The notes below the pieces were generated by a model. That model worked only from the letters and a program-made list of their open reading frames with translations. It was not told where the DNA came from and ran no database searches. A DNA stretch of 64,000 nt, from assembly GCA_945290265.1 (NCBI GenBank), contig CALYQW010000004.1, forward strand, positions 124,001-188,000, in the 5' to 3' direction. The position numbers and the translations under genes are program-made. This document shows, piece by piece, positions 1 to 9,663 of this stretch. Source of the stretch: an uncultured Erwinia sp. (GTDB lineage: Bacteria; Pseudomonadota; Gammaproteobacteria; Enterobacterales; Enterobacteriaceae). Every line of letters starts with the position of its first letter. The first letter of the stretch is position 1.

Positions 1-1
1 C

Positions 2-1225
2 TATTACCAGCAGAACGCTCACAGTATGATGTCACCTGAGCAGTTCCGCGTCAGCTATATTCTGATGGATGCGGCTAATATGCAGCAGACCGCCAGCGAG
101 AATGATATACAGAGCTGGTACGATCAACATCAGGCCGACTATACTCAGCCTGAGCAGCGCCGTTACAGCATTATCCAGACCAACACCGACGCTGATGCCA
201 GTGCAGTGCTGGATGCCCTGAAAAAAGGTGAAGACTTTGCGGCGCTGGCGAAAACCAGGTCGGTTGATCCTATCACCGCGAAGAAAGGCGGCGATATGGG
301 ATGGCTGGAGCCGGAAACTACTCCGGACGAACTGAAAGATGCCGGTCTTACGCAGAAAGGACAACTTTCCGCGGTGATTAAATCCTCCACGGGCTTTATC
401 GTGGCGCGTCTTGAAGATGTGAAACCGCAGAAAATTCAGGCCCTGGCAGAAGTGCATGCGGCGATTGCTGACAAAGTGAAGCAGGAAAAAGCCATTGACG
501 CTTTCTATAAACTGCAGCAAAAAGTCAGCGAAGCGGCAAGTAACGATCCTGAATCCCTTGCCAGCGCGGAACAGGTTTCCGGTCTGAAAGCGGTGCAGAC
601 CGGCTGGTTTACCCATGACAGCGTACCGGCTGAGCTGAACGACAAAGCGGTTCAGGAGGCAATCTTTAATGGTGGTCTGGCGGGTGACGGCGATGCACCA
701 GGGCGTAACTCTGACATCATCAGCGTTGACGGCGATCGGGCGTTTGTTCTGCGTATCAGTGAGCATAAGCCGGAAGTCGTTAAGCCGCTGGAAACCGTGA
801 CAGCTGAAATTAGCCGAACGCTGCAACAGAGTAAGGCGCAGTCGCAGGCTCAGCAGCAGGCTGAAAAACTGCTGACTGCGCTGAAAGCGGGTAACGGTGA
901 GGCAGTGATGAAAGCTAACGGCTTGAGTTTTGGCAGTCAGCAGACCCTGGAGCGTAGCGGTAAAGGCGCGCTGACCCAGGCGGTCTTTGCGCTGCCACTG
1001 CCGGCAGCAGGCAAAGTGACTTACGGTATGGGTCATGATGAGCTGGGGAATGTGACGCTGCTCGCACTGGACAAAGTGCAGAGCGGTAAGCTGACCGACC
1101 AGCAGAAACAGGCGCTGGTGCAGGGGATTACCCAGAACAACGGGCAACTGAGTTTTGAAGCTATGCTCAGCAACCTGCGCAAAGCGGCGAAGATTAAGTT
1201 CGGTGCGGCGGCGCAAGCCCAGTAA
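2..1225 (+). CDS. ppiD: Periplasmic folding chaperone PpiD, C-terminal part
   Basis: Only the last ~408 codons are present. The reading frame is already open at base 2, so the N-terminal inner-membrane anchor lies outside the window. PpiD is a SurA-like chaperone tethered to the periplasmic face of the inner membrane near the Sec translocon. A parvulin-type domain is visible (about residues 40-135 of the fragment, including KKGGDMGWLEP and an FIVARLEDVKP end), followed by a helical C-terminal region rich in Gln and Ala. PpiD parvulin domains are known to have little prolyl isomerase activity, so the chaperone role is more likely than catalysis. Its position just before ybaV matches E. coli. 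A strong intrinsic terminator follows. Identification is confident; the 5' truncation is due to the window edge, not to a mutation. Confidence 0.95.
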   Translation, partial: YYQQNAHSMMSPEQFRVSYILMDAANMQQTASENDIQSWYDQHQADYTQPEQRRYSIIQTNTDADASAVLDALKKGEDFAALAKTRSVDPITAKKGGDMGWLEPETTPDELKDAGLTQKGQLSAVIKSSTGFIVARLEDVKPQKIQALAEVHAAIADKVKQEKAIDAFYKLQQKVSEAASNDPESLASAEQVSGLKAVQTGWFTHDSVPAELNDKAVQEAIFNGGLAGDGDAPGRNSDIISVDGDRAFVLRISEHKPEVVKPLETVTAEISRTLQQSKAQSQAQQQAEKLLTALKAGNGEAVMKANGLSFGSQQTLERSGKGALTQAVFALPLPAAGKVTYGMGHDELGNVTLLALDKVQSGKLTDQQKQALVQGITQNNGQLSFEAMLSNLRKAAKIKFGAAAQAQ

Positions 1226-1259
1226 GCTTCACAAATTTCTGCAAACACACTGCAACACT

Positions 1260-1283
1260 AAAAGGCCGCCTGCGCGGCCTTTT
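1260..1283 (+). terminator. Rho-independent terminator of ppiD
   Basis: A perfect 10-bp stem AAAAGGCCGC/GCGGCCTTTT with a CTGC loop ends in a T run, 34 bp after the ppiD stop codon. Confidence 0.9.
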
Positions 1284-1364
1284 CCATTTCTGTAAACTGC
1301 CCTTTGCGTGAAGAAAACCGGTGGCGTAGCCTGCTGATGCTGTCTTACACAGGGAGGAAACAGC

Positions 1365-1706
1365 ATGATTAAATCCACGTTACAGGCCTTAGCGTTACTG
1401 GCTATGCTGGCAGGTGCGCCGCCATTACTGGCCAGCACCGCAACCCAAAAGGAGGATAAAACGCTGAGTAAGCCTTCCCGGGTGAGGCCAGCGCCAGCAG
1501 GCGAAGCGAAAGCTCAGGTGAATATCAACAGCGCCACTGCGCAGGAACTGGTGGCGGCATTAAGCGGTATCGGTTTGAAAAAGGCGGAGGCCATTGTTAG
1601 CTTTCGTGAACAGTATGGCCCTTTCAGCCGGGTGGAACAGCTGACGGAAGTGCCCGGGATTGGTAAAGCGCTGGTAGAGGCTAATCTGACGCGGATTACG
1701 CTGTAA
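1365..1706 (+). CDS. ybaV: ComEA-like helix-hairpin-helix protein YbaV
   Basis: A 113-aa secreted protein. An N-terminal signal sequence (about residues 1-24, hydrophobic LALLAMLAGAPPLLAS) is followed by a short linker and a C-terminal helix-hairpin-helix pair beginning VNINSATAQELVAALSGIG and ending EVPGIGKALVEANLTRITL. This double HhH fold is the DNA-binding domain of ComEA-type competence proteins. The enterobacterial protein is a stand-alone copy with probable periplasmic DNA binding, but its physiological role is not established. A strong ribosome-binding site (GGGAGG) precedes the ATG. It is monocistronic, between the ppiD terminator and convergent queC. Confidence 0.9.
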   Translation: MIKSTLQALALLAMLAGAPPLLASTATQKEDKTLSKPSRVRPAPAGEAKAQVNINSATAQELVAALSGIGLKKAEAIVSFREQYGPFSRVEQLTEVPGIGKALVEANLTRITL

Positions 1707-1718
1707 CGCAAGTGTCGG

Positions 1719-1746
1719 GGTTCCCTGTCTCTTATGGCAGGGAACC
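1719..1746. terminator. Hairpin between convergent ybaV and queC
   Basis: A perfect 9-bp stem GGTTCCCTG/CAGGGAACC with a 10-nt loop lies between the 3' ends of ybaV and queC. It has no T run on either side, so it may be a weak bidirectional terminator or an mRNA-stabilising 3' structure. Confidence 0.45.
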
Positions 1747-1765
1747 ACTGAATGCTCAGTCAGGT

Positions 1766-2461
1766 TCAGATCAGACCGGTTTTGTCCTTCATGGCCTGCA
1801 TAATCGCTGTGCGATGGTTCTGATATTGTTGCAGGCCATTGCTGCGCAGATTGCAGGCGGCACAGGTGCCACAACCATCACCTTTTACGCCGTTATAGCA
1901 GGTCAGCGTTTCTTCTCTGACCAGCGCTAACTGTTGCCAGTAATCGGCTAGTGCCCAGGTTTCTGCCTTATTCAACCACATCAGCGGCGTTTCAAACCGT
2001 AGCTGACGGGCCATTCCCAGAGTAACTGCTTGATTAAGTGCCTTAACAAACTCATCGCGGCAGTCCGGGTAGCCGGAAAAGTCCGTTTCACAAACCCCGC
2101 TAATCACCGCTTCGGCTTCGACCTGATAGGCATAAATTGAGGCGAGGGTAAAAAACAGAATGTTACGTCCCGGCACAAATGTGCTCGGCACGCCGGTTGC
2201 AGCAGGATCGTAAGCCGGCACCGGGATATTTTCACGGGTCAGGCTGCTGACCGCCAGTTCATTCAGCAGGGTCACATCCAACACTTTATGCGCGCGGACA
2301 CCCAGCTTCAGCGCCAGTTGCTGAGCGACCTCAATCTCTTCACGGTGACGCTGGCCATAATCGAAGGTGACACAGTGAACCTCGTCATATTGCTTCAGTG
2401 CCTGGATTAAACAGGTCGTTGAGTCCTGTCCGCCGCTGAATACTACCACTGCACGTTTCAT
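1766..2461 (-). CDS. queC: 7-cyano-7-deazaguanine synthase QueC
   Basis: QueC makes preQ0 from 7-carboxy-7-deazaguanine, ammonia and ATP in the queuosine tRNA-modification pathway. The 231-aa protein has the PP-loop ATP-pyrophosphatase motif SGGQDS at residues 9-14. The four zinc-binding cysteines of the family sit near the C-terminus at Cys188, Cys197, Cys200 and Cys203, in the segment [16 protein letters not shown]. Full length and no defects. The position next to ybaV is as in E. coli. A second, unrelated PP-loop protein occurs at 27.8 kb and should not be confused with this one. Confidence 0.97.
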   Translation of the reverse strand: MKRAVVVFSGGQDSTTCLIQALKQYDEVHCVTFDYGQRHREEIEVAQQLALKLGVRAHKVLDVTLLNELAVSSLTRENIPVPAYDPAATGVPSTFVPGRNILFFTLASIYAYQVEAEAVISGVCETDFSGYPDCRDEFVKALNQAVTLGMARQLRFETPLMWLNKAETWALADYWQQLALVREETLTCYNGVKGDGCGTCAACNLRSNGLQQYQNHRTAIMQAMKDKTGLI

Positions 2462-2568
2462 ACTTTTCTGTCCCGGATGATCTAAACGCTGTCTATGTTA
2501 CTGCCTGCAGACGAAGAAAGGTATAGCAGTGTGGCAGGGGTGGCAGAGCCTGCCACCGGAACAGCCAA

Positions 2569-3501
2569 TTAGCGATGCAGCGCAGGCTGCTGTGGGGCAG
2601 GCGTGCTACGGCTGCGACGCGCACTGGCGTACAGTGTCAGCAGAATGCCCAACAGGAACGGGATTAGCAGTAACAGCGAATCATGGCTGATGCTGGTACC
2701 ACGCAGGTAATTTTCCAGCGCAATGGCAATCAGGGGGAATACCAGAAAAACCAGTGATGCCTGAAAAGGCCGTGCAGCCTGCTGCAGCGCGAAATAGCAC
2801 AGAATACCGCCTACCCCGGCCACCACCCCAAGCCAGAGGATCGCCAGCAGCGCCTGGCTGGAAAACGCTTGAAAATCAGGCGACTCCGCCAGGCCGCTCA
2901 GCGTCAGCAGCACGCCGGCACCGAGGCAGGGCAGCGCGTTATAGCTGAGGACCGAAATCTTGCTGCAGCGTTTTTTACACTGCACGTACATCACTGCATG
3001 AATAGCCACTGCAGCCACCAGGGCAGTAATCCCTTTCAGCTGGCTTACACCGCCGCTTTGCGTCTCATGCCAGAGAATCGTCCCCAGTGAGCCGATGGCA
3101 ATCACCAGGCCTGTCAACTGCAGCAGCGAGGTTTTTTCGCGTAAAAAGATCAGTGAGGTGACCAGCACCGCTGCAGGCATGGTGGCAAAAATAATCGCTG
3201 CCAGACTGGAGGAGGTATATCGCTCGCCATAAATCATCAGGGTGAAAGGAACAGCGAAGTAGAACAGCATTACACACAGCTGGAAGCCACGCTGCCCGGC
3301 AGGAAACAGCAGAGGTGCCCCTTGCCAGCGAGCCAGCAGTAATAACAGCGGGGCGGCGCAGAGAAAACGTAAACCAGTGGCAAACAGCGGCGGCACTGTG
3401 GCGACGGTAATTTTCATTGCCATCCAGGTGGTTCCCCACGTCAGGGAAACGGCGATAAATAAACCTGTAATCATCAGGTTACGCAATAACGGGCGGGGCA
3501 T
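2569..3501 (-). CDS. EamA-family (drug/metabolite) exporter
   Basis: An inner-membrane protein of about 310 aa with ten predicted hydrophobic helices in two EamA repeats, the layout of the DMT superfamily (RhtA/YdcZ-like metabolite exporters). Start chosen at the ATG at 3501, preceded by AGGGAAAG at good distance; an in-frame ATG at 3525 would add eight residues but has a poorer ribosome-binding site. It is divergent from an Lrp-type regulator with only about 100 bp between them, so regulator and exporter probably form a unit. E. coli carries other genes (ybaE, cof) in this interval. The substrate is unknown. Because DecR-type regulators sense cysteine, cysteine or a related amino acid is a reasonable guess, but only an inference. 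Confidence 0.85.
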   Translation of the reverse strand: MPRPLLRNLMITGLFIAVSLTWGTTWMAMKITVATVPPLFATGLRFLCAAPLLLLLARWQGAPLLFPAGQRGFQLCVMLFYFAVPFTLMIYGERYTSSSLAAIIFATMPAAVLVTSLIFLREKTSLLQLTGLVIAIGSLGTILWHETQSGGVSQLKGITALVAAVAIHAVMYVQCKKRCSKISVLSYNALPCLGAGVLLTLSGLAESPDFQAFSSQALLAILWLGVVAGVGGILCYFALQQAARPFQASLVFLVFPLIAIALENYLRGTSISHDSLLLLIPFLLGILLTLYASARRSRSTPAPQQPALHR

Positions 3502-3564
3502 AATGTCTTTCCCTGAGCTGAACATTGTGAGTAATCAGATTAATCAACATAACGGGGAAAATGT

Positions 3565-3573
3565 TGCTATAAT
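3565..3573 (+). promoter_or_regulatory. Extended -10 promoter of decR-like gene
   Basis: TGCTATAAT is an extended -10 element 32 bp before the start codon. No good -35 box is visible, which is common with extended -10 promoters. The same short interval must hold the promoter of the divergent exporter gene. Confidence 0.55.
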
Positions 3574-3605
3574 TTTACTTTTAAAGCTCGCTTAGGGAGA
3601 AAATT

Positions 3606-4088
3606 TTGCTACCAACGGCGCTGGATAAGAAAGATTGTATGCTGCTTGATCTGCTGCAAAAGGATTGTACCCTTTCTTTGCAGGCGCTGGCCGATGCCGT
3701 CAGCCTGACCACCACGCCCTGCTGGAAACGCTTGAAAAGGCTTGAGGATGAAGGCTATATTCGCGGCCGGGTAGCATTACTGGATGCTGAGCAGCTTGGG
3801 CTGGGGCTGACGGCCTTTGTGCAGCTAAAAACTCAGCAACATAGCAGCGAGTGGTATCAGCGCTTTGTGATGCTGATAGCGGAGATGCCGGAAGTGATGG
3901 GGTTTTACCGGATGGCTGGTGAATATGACTATCTGCTACGCGTGCAGGTTGCTGATATGAAAAGTTACGATCGCTTCTACAAACAGCTGGTGAACGGCAT
4001 TTCCGGACTTATTGATGTGACCTCAAGTTTTGCGATGGAAGAGATAAAATATACCACTGCCCTGCCGGTGGCTGCCTGCCGCCAGTAA
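3606..4088 (+). CDS. decR: Lrp/AsnC-family regulator DecR (YbaO)
   Basis: A 160-aa one-domain-plus-RAM regulator. The N-terminal winged HTH (about residues 18-60, with [21 protein letters not shown]) is followed by the C-terminal ligand-binding RAM domain ([46 protein letters not shown]). It matches E. coli DecR/YbaO, the activator of cysteine detoxification, over most of its length. The start is a TTG with AGGGAG six bases upstream; an internal ATG at codon 12 would cut into the first helix. It is followed by mdlA as in E. coli, and a different gene (an EamA exporter) is divergent from it. Confidence 0.9.
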   Translation: MLPTALDKKDCMLLDLLQKDCTLSLQALADAVSLTTTPCWKRLKRLEDEGYIRGRVALLDAEQLGLGLTAFVQLKTQQHSSEWYQRFVMLIAEMPEVMGFYRMAGEYDYLLRVQVADMKSYDRFYKQLVNGISGLIDVTSSFAMEEIKYTTALPVAACRQ

Positions 4089-4143
4089 CCGCTGACGGAC
4101 CCTGTTTTCCTTTCTTCTGTGACCGCTAATCAGGATATTATGT

Positions 4144-5910
4144 GTGCGTCTTTTTAAGCAGTTGAGCTGGTATTTTCTCCGCGAATGGCCGCGCTACCTG
4201 GGTGCGGTGCTGTTGCTAATCGTGACAGCGCTGCTACAACTGCTGCCACCGCGAGTGGTAGGGATGATCGTCGATGGCGTCAGCCATCAGCAAATGGGTA
4301 AGCGCCAGGTGCTGATCTGGATCGGCGTGATGCTTCTGACGGCAGTGATCGTCTATCTGCTGCGCTATGTCTGGCGGGTGCTGCTGTTTGGTGCCTCGTA
4401 TCAGCTGGCGGTAGAGCTACGGGAAAAATTCTATCAACAGCTCAGTCGTCAGCAGCCGCAGTTTTATCTGCGCCATCGCACTGGCGATCTGATTGCCCGT
4501 GCCACCAATGACGTTGACCGGGTGGTATTTGCCGCCGGGGAAGGGGTGCTGACGCTGGTGGACTCGCTGGTGATGGGCTGTGCGGTACTGATTGTGATGA
4601 GTGTGCAGATCAGCTGGCAGCTAACCCTGCTGGCGCTGTTACCGATGCCATTAATGGCAATGGTGATTAAACGTTATGGCGATCAGCTCCACCAGCGTTT
4701 TAAACGGGCGCAGGCGGCGTTCTCCTCGCTCAACGATCAGACTCAGGAGAGCCTGACCAGTATCCGGATGATCAAAGCCTTTGGCCTGGAAAACCGTCAG
4801 TCGCAGCAGTTTGCTGCCACTGCGCGCGATACCGGTGAAAAAAACCTGCGCGTGGCGCGGATTGACGTGCGTTTTGAACCCACCATTTATATTGCTGTGG
4901 CGATGGCGAACCTGCTGGCGATTGGCGGCGGTAGCTGGATGGTCTGGCACCAGACCATTACCCTGGGGCAGTTAACCAGCTTTGTGATGTATCTCGGGCT
5001 AATGATCTGGCCGATGCTGGCGCTGGCGTGGATGTTTAATATTGTGGAGCGCGGTAGTGCGGCCTGGAGCCGTATCAGTGTTCTGCTGGCCGAAGCGCCG
5101 ACGGTAGTGGATGGCAGTAAAAACCTGCCTGACGGACGCGGCATTTTGCAGGCAGAGATTGCCAGTTTCAGCTACCCACATGCGCAGCATCCAGCGCTAC
5201 ATGAGGTTAACTTCCGCCTGCAACCCGGTCAGATGCTGGGGCTGTGTGGATCGACCGGCTGCGGTAAAAGTACGCTGATCAGACTGATCCAGCGTCAGTT
5301 TGACGTCAAGCAGGGCGAGATCCGCTATCACGGTTTACCGCTACCGCAACTGCGGCTGAATAACTGGCGCAGCCGTCTGGCGGTAGTCAGCCAGACGCCT
5401 TTTCTGTTTTCCGATACCGTCGCGGGCAATATCGCGCTGGGGCGGCCGGGTGCCACTCAGGACGATATTGAGCGGGTCGCCAGGCTGGCAGCGATCCATG
5501 ATGATATTTTGCAACTGCCTCAGGGCTACCAGACGGAAGTGGGAGAGCGCGGGGTGATGCTTTCCGGGGGGCAAAAACAGCGCATTTCTATTGCCCGTGC
5601 GCTGCTGCTGGATGGGGAGATCCTGATAATGGATGACGCGCTTTCTGCTGTAGACGGGCGCACGGAGCATCAGATTTTGCACAATCTGCGCCGCTGGGGG
5701 GCAGGCCGCACGGTGATTATCAGCGCACATCGCCTGTCAGCGCTGACCGGAGCCGATGAAATTCTGGTGTTGCAACAGGGCACCGTCAGTCAGCGCGGGA
5801 CACATCAGCAGCTGTTGAATGAAACCGGCTGGTATCGCGATATGTCCCGTTATCAGCAGCTGGAAGCGGCGCTGGACGACGACAAACCCACTGGAGCAGT
5901 GAATGGCTAA
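4144..5910 (+). CDS. mdlA: ABC transporter half-molecule MdlA (SmdA)
   Basis: A 588-aa half-transporter with an N-terminal six-helix membrane domain and a C-terminal nucleotide-binding domain, expected to pair with MdlB as a heterodimeric exporter in the inner membrane. The ATPase motifs are intact: Walker [10 protein letters not shown], signature LSGGQKQR, Walker B LIMDD followed by [11 protein letters not shown], and the H-loop SAHRLS. The usual Walker B glutamate is Asp here, suggesting a weak site of the kind seen in heterodimeric exporters. The start is a GTG with AGGA eight bases upstream; an overlapping ATG is out of frame. The stop overlaps the mdlB start by eight bases. Confidence 0.95.
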   Translation: MRLFKQLSWYFLREWPRYLGAVLLLIVTALLQLLPPRVVGMIVDGVSHQQMGKRQVLIWIGVMLLTAVIVYLLRYVWRVLLFGASYQLAVELREKFYQQLSRQQPQFYLRHRTGDLIARATNDVDRVVFAAGEGVLTLVDSLVMGCAVLIVMSVQISWQLTLLALLPMPLMAMVIKRYGDQLHQRFKRAQAAFSSLNDQTQESLTSIRMIKAFGLENRQSQQFAATARDTGEKNLRVARIDVRFEPTIYIAVAMANLLAIGGGSWMVWHQTITLGQLTSFVMYLGLMIWPMLALAWMFNIVERGSAAWSRISVLLAEAPTVVDGSKNLPDGRGILQAEIASFSYPHAQHPALHEVNFRLQPGQMLGLCGSTGCGKSTLIRLIQRQFDVKQGEIRYHGLPLPQLRLNNWRSRLAVVSQTPFLFSDTVAGNIALGRPGATQDDIERVARLAAIHDDILQLPQGYQTEVGERGVMLSGGQKQRISIARALLLDGEILIMDDALSAVDGRTEHQILHNLRRWGAGRTVIISAHRLSALTGADEILVLQQGTVSQRGTHQQLLNETGWYRDMSRYQQLEAALDDDKPTGAVNG

Positions 5911-7660
5911 GATGACGCAATTATGGGCGACGATTAAACGGCTGTTGGCTTATGGTACTCCATGGCGTAAATCGCTGGTCCTGGCGGTACTGATGCTGTG
6001 GATTGCCGCCGCCGCCGAAGTGATGGGGCCGATCCTGATTAGTTACTTTATTGATAACCAGGTTGCCCGTCACCGAATGCCACTGGCGCTGACCGGCGGG
6101 CTGATTGCCAGCTATCTGCTGTTGCAGTTGCTGGCGGCGCTGTTGCACTACTGGCAGGCGCTGTTATTTAACCGTTGTGCGGTGGGCGTAGTGCAGCAGT
6201 TGCGCACTGACGTGATGGATGCCGCCCTGCGTCAGCCGCTCAGCGCCTTCGATACCCAGCCGGTCGGGCAAATTATTTCCCGGGTTACCAACGACACCGA
6301 GGTGGTCAGGGATCTCTATGTCACTGTGGTTGCCACTGTTTTACGCAGTGCGGCGCTGGTAGGGGCGATGCTGGTGGCGATGTTTAGCCTTGACTGGCGT
6401 ATGGCACTGGTGGCGATCACTATTTTCCCGGCGGTACTGACGGTAATGCTGATTTATCAGCGTTACAGTACGCCGATTGTGCGCCAGGTTCGTCACTGGC
6501 TGGCGGATATTAATAACGGTTTTAACGAAGCTATCGGCGGCATGAACGTTATCCAACAATATCGCCAGCAGGCGCGCTTTGGTCAGCGTATCGGCGAGGC
6601 CAGTCGTCAGCACTATCTGGCGCGTATGCAGACGCTGCGGCTGGATGGTTTTTTGCTGCGCCCGCTGCTCAGCCTGTTTTCGGCGCTGATCCTGTGCGGA
6701 CTGATGCTGATGTTTGGTTTTTCCTCGGTGGGCAGTATCGAAGTCGGGGTGTTGTATGCCTTTATTAACTATCTTGGCCGTCTGAATGAACCGCTGATTG
6801 AGCTGACAACGCAGCAGTCAATGCTGCAGCAGGCGGTGGTGGCCGGTGAACGTATTTTTGAACTGATGGATGCGCCGCGTCAGCCGTGGGGTAAAGAGAT
6901 TGAACCGCTACGCGAGGGCAGTATTGATGTCAGCAATCTGACCTTTGCCTACCAATCAGGACAGCCGATTCTGCACGATCTGAATCTGCATATTCCGGCA
7001 CGCCATTTTGTCGCCCTGGTAGGGCACACCGGCAGCGGTAAGAGTACGCTGGCCAGCCTGTTGATGGGCTACTATCCGCTCAGTGAGGGGCAGATCCTGC
7101 TGGACGGGCGTCCGCTGTCTTCATTCAGCCATGCGGCGCTGCGCGACAGTGTGGCCATGGTACAGCAGGATCCGGTGGTGCTGGCGGACAGTTTTTATGC
7201 CAACGTAACCCTCGGACGTGAGATAGATGAGGACTCTGTCTGGCAGGTGCTGGAGACGGTGCAACTGGCCACAATGGCGCACGCCATGCCGGACGGTTTG
7301 CACAGCCAGCTGGGTGAGCAGGGGAATACCCTGTCAGTGGGGCAGAAGCAACTGCTGGCTCTGGCGCGGGTGCTGGTGGTTCAGCCAAAAATCCTGATCC
7401 TCGATGAGGCTACTGCCAATATTGATTCCGGTACTGAGCAGGCGATCCAGCGCGCGCTTAAGGCTATCCGCCACCGAACGACTCTGATGGTGATTGCCCA
7501 TCGCTTATCCACTATTGTAGATGCTGATACCATTCTGGTGCTGCATCGCGGGCATCTGGAGCAGCAGGGTAACCATCCGCAGTTACTGGCGCAGGAAGGG
7601 CGTTATCGCCAGATGTATCAGTTACAGCAGGCGGGGGAGCAGCTGGCGCTGAATAGCTGA
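5903..7660 (+). CDS. mdlB: ABC transporter half-molecule MdlB (SmdB)
   Basis: A 585-aa partner of MdlA with six membrane helices then an ATPase domain: Walker [10 protein letters not shown], degenerate signature LSVGQKQ, Walker [13 protein letters not shown] with the catalytic Glu, and H-loop IAHRLS. The complementary pattern (canonical signature in MdlA, catalytic Glu in MdlB) fits a heterodimer with one competent ATP site. The substrate is not established; multidrug or lipid-like compounds are usual for the family. Translation is probably coupled to mdlA through the 8-bp overlap. A strong terminator follows and separates the operon from glnK-amtB. Confidence 0.95.
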   Translation: MAKMTQLWATIKRLLAYGTPWRKSLVLAVLMLWIAAAAEVMGPILISYFIDNQVARHRMPLALTGGLIASYLLLQLLAALLHYWQALLFNRCAVGVVQQLRTDVMDAALRQPLSAFDTQPVGQIISRVTNDTEVVRDLYVTVVATVLRSAALVGAMLVAMFSLDWRMALVAITIFPAVLTVMLIYQRYSTPIVRQVRHWLADINNGFNEAIGGMNVIQQYRQQARFGQRIGEASRQHYLARMQTLRLDGFLLRPLLSLFSALILCGLMLMFGFSSVGSIEVGVLYAFINYLGRLNEPLIELTTQQSMLQQAVVAGERIFELMDAPRQPWGKEIEPLREGSIDVSNLTFAYQSGQPILHDLNLHIPARHFVALVGHTGSGKSTLASLLMGYYPLSEGQILLDGRPLSSFSHAALRDSVAMVQQDPVVLADSFYANVTLGREIDEDSVWQVLETVQLATMAHAMPDGLHSQLGEQGNTLSVGQKQLLALARVLVVQPKILILDEATANIDSGTEQAIQRALKAIRHRTTLMVIAHRLSTIVDADTILVLHRGHLEQQGNHPQLLAQEGRYRQMYQLQQAGEQLALNS

Positions 7661-7694
7661 CGCGAGATTTGGTTCGCACTATTGCAACGCAGGG

Positions 7695-7711
7695 CGCACT
7701 TTTTTGGTGCG
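7695..7711. promoter_or_regulatory. NtrC-binding site upstream of glnK
   Basis: The dyad GCAC-N7-GTGC (GCACTTTTTTGGTGC core) has the spacing of the NtrC consensus. It lies about 180 bp before the sigma54 promoter, within the usual enhancer range, and upstream of the mdlB terminator. Function inferred from pattern and context. Confidence 0.65.
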
Positions 7712-7722
7712 CACGGCGTGTG

Positions 7723-7759
7723 AAAAAAGCCCGTATCCTGGTGATGCGGGCTTTTTTTT
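7723..7759 (+). terminator. Rho-independent terminator of mdlAB
   Basis: The stem AAAAAAGCCCGTATC/GATGCGGGCTTTTTT has one G-T wobble and a 5-nt loop and ends in eight T. Confidence 0.9.
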
Positions 7760-7873
7760 GGGTAGGGGGAGGGCTGCGCTGGATGTGTTTATTTAGAGGT
7801 CAGGGCTTAAAGCCAGATCAAGGGTAAACTCCTGAGCAGGGTCAAAAGATAAAAGCGGGTGGAGATAAAAGAC

Positions 7874-7889
7874 TGGCACAGGGTTTGCT
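7874..7889 (+). promoter_or_regulatory. Sigma54 promoter of glnK-amtB
   Basis: TGGCAC-N5-TTGCT matches the sigma54 -24/-12 consensus exactly. It lies about 50 bp upstream of the glnK start. With the NtrC dyad upstream it predicts expression under nitrogen limitation, as in other enterobacteria. Confidence 0.92.
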
Positions 7890-7940
7890 TACTTCCGGTA
7901 ACGATTGAAAACAGTGGTTTTCACTATCAGGAGAGGGCGT

Positions 7941-8279
7941 ATGAAGCTGGTCACCGTGGTAATCAAGCCGTTTAAGCTGGAAGACGTGCGCGAAGCGCTG
8001 TCATCGGTTGGTATTCAGGGTCTGACGGTCACCGAGGTGAAAGGGTTTGGCCGCCAAAAGGGGCATGCTGAACTGTATCGCGGTGCAGAGTACAGCGTGA
8101 ATTTCCTGCCAAAAGTAAAAATTGATATTGCCATTGCTGATGATCAGCTGGATGAAGTGGTTGAAATTATCAGTAAAGCGGCCTTCACCGGCAAAATCGG
8201 TGACGGCAAGATTTTTGTCGCAGAGTTGCAGCGGGTGATCCGCATTCGTACCGGTGAAACGGACGAGGCAGCACTGTAA
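7941..8279 (+). CDS. glnK: PII nitrogen-signalling protein GlnK
   Basis: A 112-aa PII protein that senses 2-oxoglutarate and ATP/ADP, is uridylylated by GlnD, and blocks the AmtB channel when nitrogen is sufficient. The T-loop carries the uridylylation target Tyr51 (GAEYSVNFLPK), and the B-loop TGKIGDGKIFV is intact. Start set at MKLVTVV, preceded by AGGAG; the frame is open 36 bases further upstream, but this is not the family start. It is cotranscribed with amtB 35 bp downstream under the sigma54 promoter. Confidence 0.97.
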   Translation: MKLVTVVIKPFKLEDVREALSSVGIQGLTVTEVKGFGRQKGHAELYRGAEYSVNFLPKVKIDIAIADDQLDEVVEIISKAAFTGKIGDGKIFVAELQRVIRIRTGETDEAAL

Positions 8280-8314
8280 TTTCGGGGCGATGTTGGACAG
8301 GGGATAGGATAATA

Positions 8315-9601
8315 ATGAAAAAAATGACTAAGTTTTGCCTGGCTGGCCTGGCGTTACTGCCATCACTGGCCAGCGCAGCGACACCGGCGGTAGCCGATAA
8401 AGCGGATAACGCTTTTATGATAATTTGCACCGCGCTGGTGCTGTTTATGACTATTCCGGGGATTGCACTGTTTTACGGCGGCCTGATCCGCAGTAAAAAC
8501 GTGCTGTCGATGATGACTCAGGTGGCAATGACTTTCGCTATGGTCTGCGTTCTGTGGATGATCTACGGTTATTCGCTGGCGTTCAGTGAAGGTAATGCTT
8601 TCTTTGGTGGCTTTAACTGGACGATGTTAAAAAACATTGCGCCGACCACCCTGATGGGTTCTTTCTATCAGTATATTCATGTCGCTTTCCAGGCCTCTTT
8701 TGCCTGTATTACCGTGGCGCTGATTGTCGGGGCGATTGCGGAACGTATCCGTTTTTCTGCGGTGCTGATCTTTGTGCTTATCTGGCTGACGCTGGCCTAT
8801 ATTCCGGTGGCACACATGGTGTGGGCGGGCGGTTTCCTGGCGCTGGATGGCGCGCTGGATTTTGCCGGCGGTACCGTAGTGCACATCAATGCGGCAGTCG
8901 CCGGGCTGGTGGGGGCTTACCTGCTGGGTAAACGCGCTGGCTTTGGTAAAGAGGCGTTTAAACCGCATAACCTGCCAATGGTGTTTACCGGTACGGCGAT
9001 CCTGTACGTTGGCTGGTTTGGTTTTAATGCTGGCTCTGCCAGTTCTGCCAATGAAACTGCCGGTCTGGCGTTCCTGAATACCGTGATTGCTACTGCCGGT
9101 GCGATGTTAACCTGGACCTTTGGTGAGTGGGCCGTGCGTGGCAAGCCGTCGTTGCTGGGTGTCAGTTCTGGTGCGATTGCCGGTCTGGTGGCGATTACCC
9201 CGGCCTGTGGTTATGTGGGCGTGGGCGGTGCACTGATTATTGGTCTGGCGGGTGGAATTGCCGGGTTGTGGGGCGTTACCGGTCTGAAAAAATGGCTGCG
9301 GGTGGACGATCCCTGTGATGTATTCGGTGTACACGGCGTTTGCGGGATCCTCGGATGTATTCTGACCGGCGTATTTGCTTCTTCATCGCTGGGCGGAGTG
9401 GGATACGCAGCGGGCGTCACCATGGGACATCAGGTATGGGTGCAGTTGTTCAGCGTTGGCGTAACGGTGATCTGGACGGCGGTGGTGGCCTTTATCGGCT
9501 TTAAAGTGGCCGATTTGCTGGTCGGGCTGCGGGTACCGGAAGAACAGGAACGCGAAGGTCTGGACGTCAACAGCCACGGCGAGAACGCCTATAACCACTA
9601 A
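8315..9601 (+). CDS. amtB: Ammonium channel AmtB
   Basis: A 428-aa inner-membrane ammonium transporter with a cleavable signal (residues 1-22) and eleven membrane helices; it forms a trimer. The conserved pore histidines are visible in the segments TVVHINAAVAGLVG and DVFGVHGVCGILG, and the family signature in DFAGGTVVH. It has the same length as the E. coli protein. It is paired with glnK, whose product plugs the pore. A strong terminator lies 31 bp after the stop. Confidence 0.97.
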   Translation: MKKMTKFCLAGLALLPSLASAATPAVADKADNAFMIICTALVLFMTIPGIALFYGGLIRSKNVLSMMTQVAMTFAMVCVLWMIYGYSLAFSEGNAFFGGFNWTMLKNIAPTTLMGSFYQYIHVAFQASFACITVALIVGAIAERIRFSAVLIFVLIWLTLAYIPVAHMVWAGGFLALDGALDFAGGTVVHINAAVAGLVGAYLLGKRAGFGKEAFKPHNLPMVFTGTAILYVGWFGFNAGSASSANETAGLAFLNTVIATAGAMLTWTFGEWAVRGKPSLLGVSSGAIAGLVAITPACGYVGVGGALIIGLAGGIAGLWGVTGLKKWLRVDDPCDVFGVHGVCGILGCILTGVFASSSLGGVGYAAGVTMGHQVWVQLFSVGVTVIWTAVVAFIGFKVADLLVGLRVPEEQEREGLDVNSHGENAYNH

Positions 9602-9632
9602 GTTAACTCACGAACCACAGTATTAAACAACC

Positions 9633-9660
9633 AAAGTCCTGCCCCCAAGGCAGGACTTTT
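9633..9660 (+). terminator. Rho-independent terminator of glnK-amtB
   Basis: The stem AAAGTCCTGCC/GGCAGGACTTT has a 5-nt loop and ends in TTTT. Confidence 0.88.
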
Positions 9661-9663
9661 GCT

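Noticed and set aside
32..1216. 394-codon open frame antisense to ppiD
   Set aside because: It lies wholly opposite a clear ppiD frame; its residues are Arg/His/Phe-rich, as expected from the complement of a GC-biased gene.
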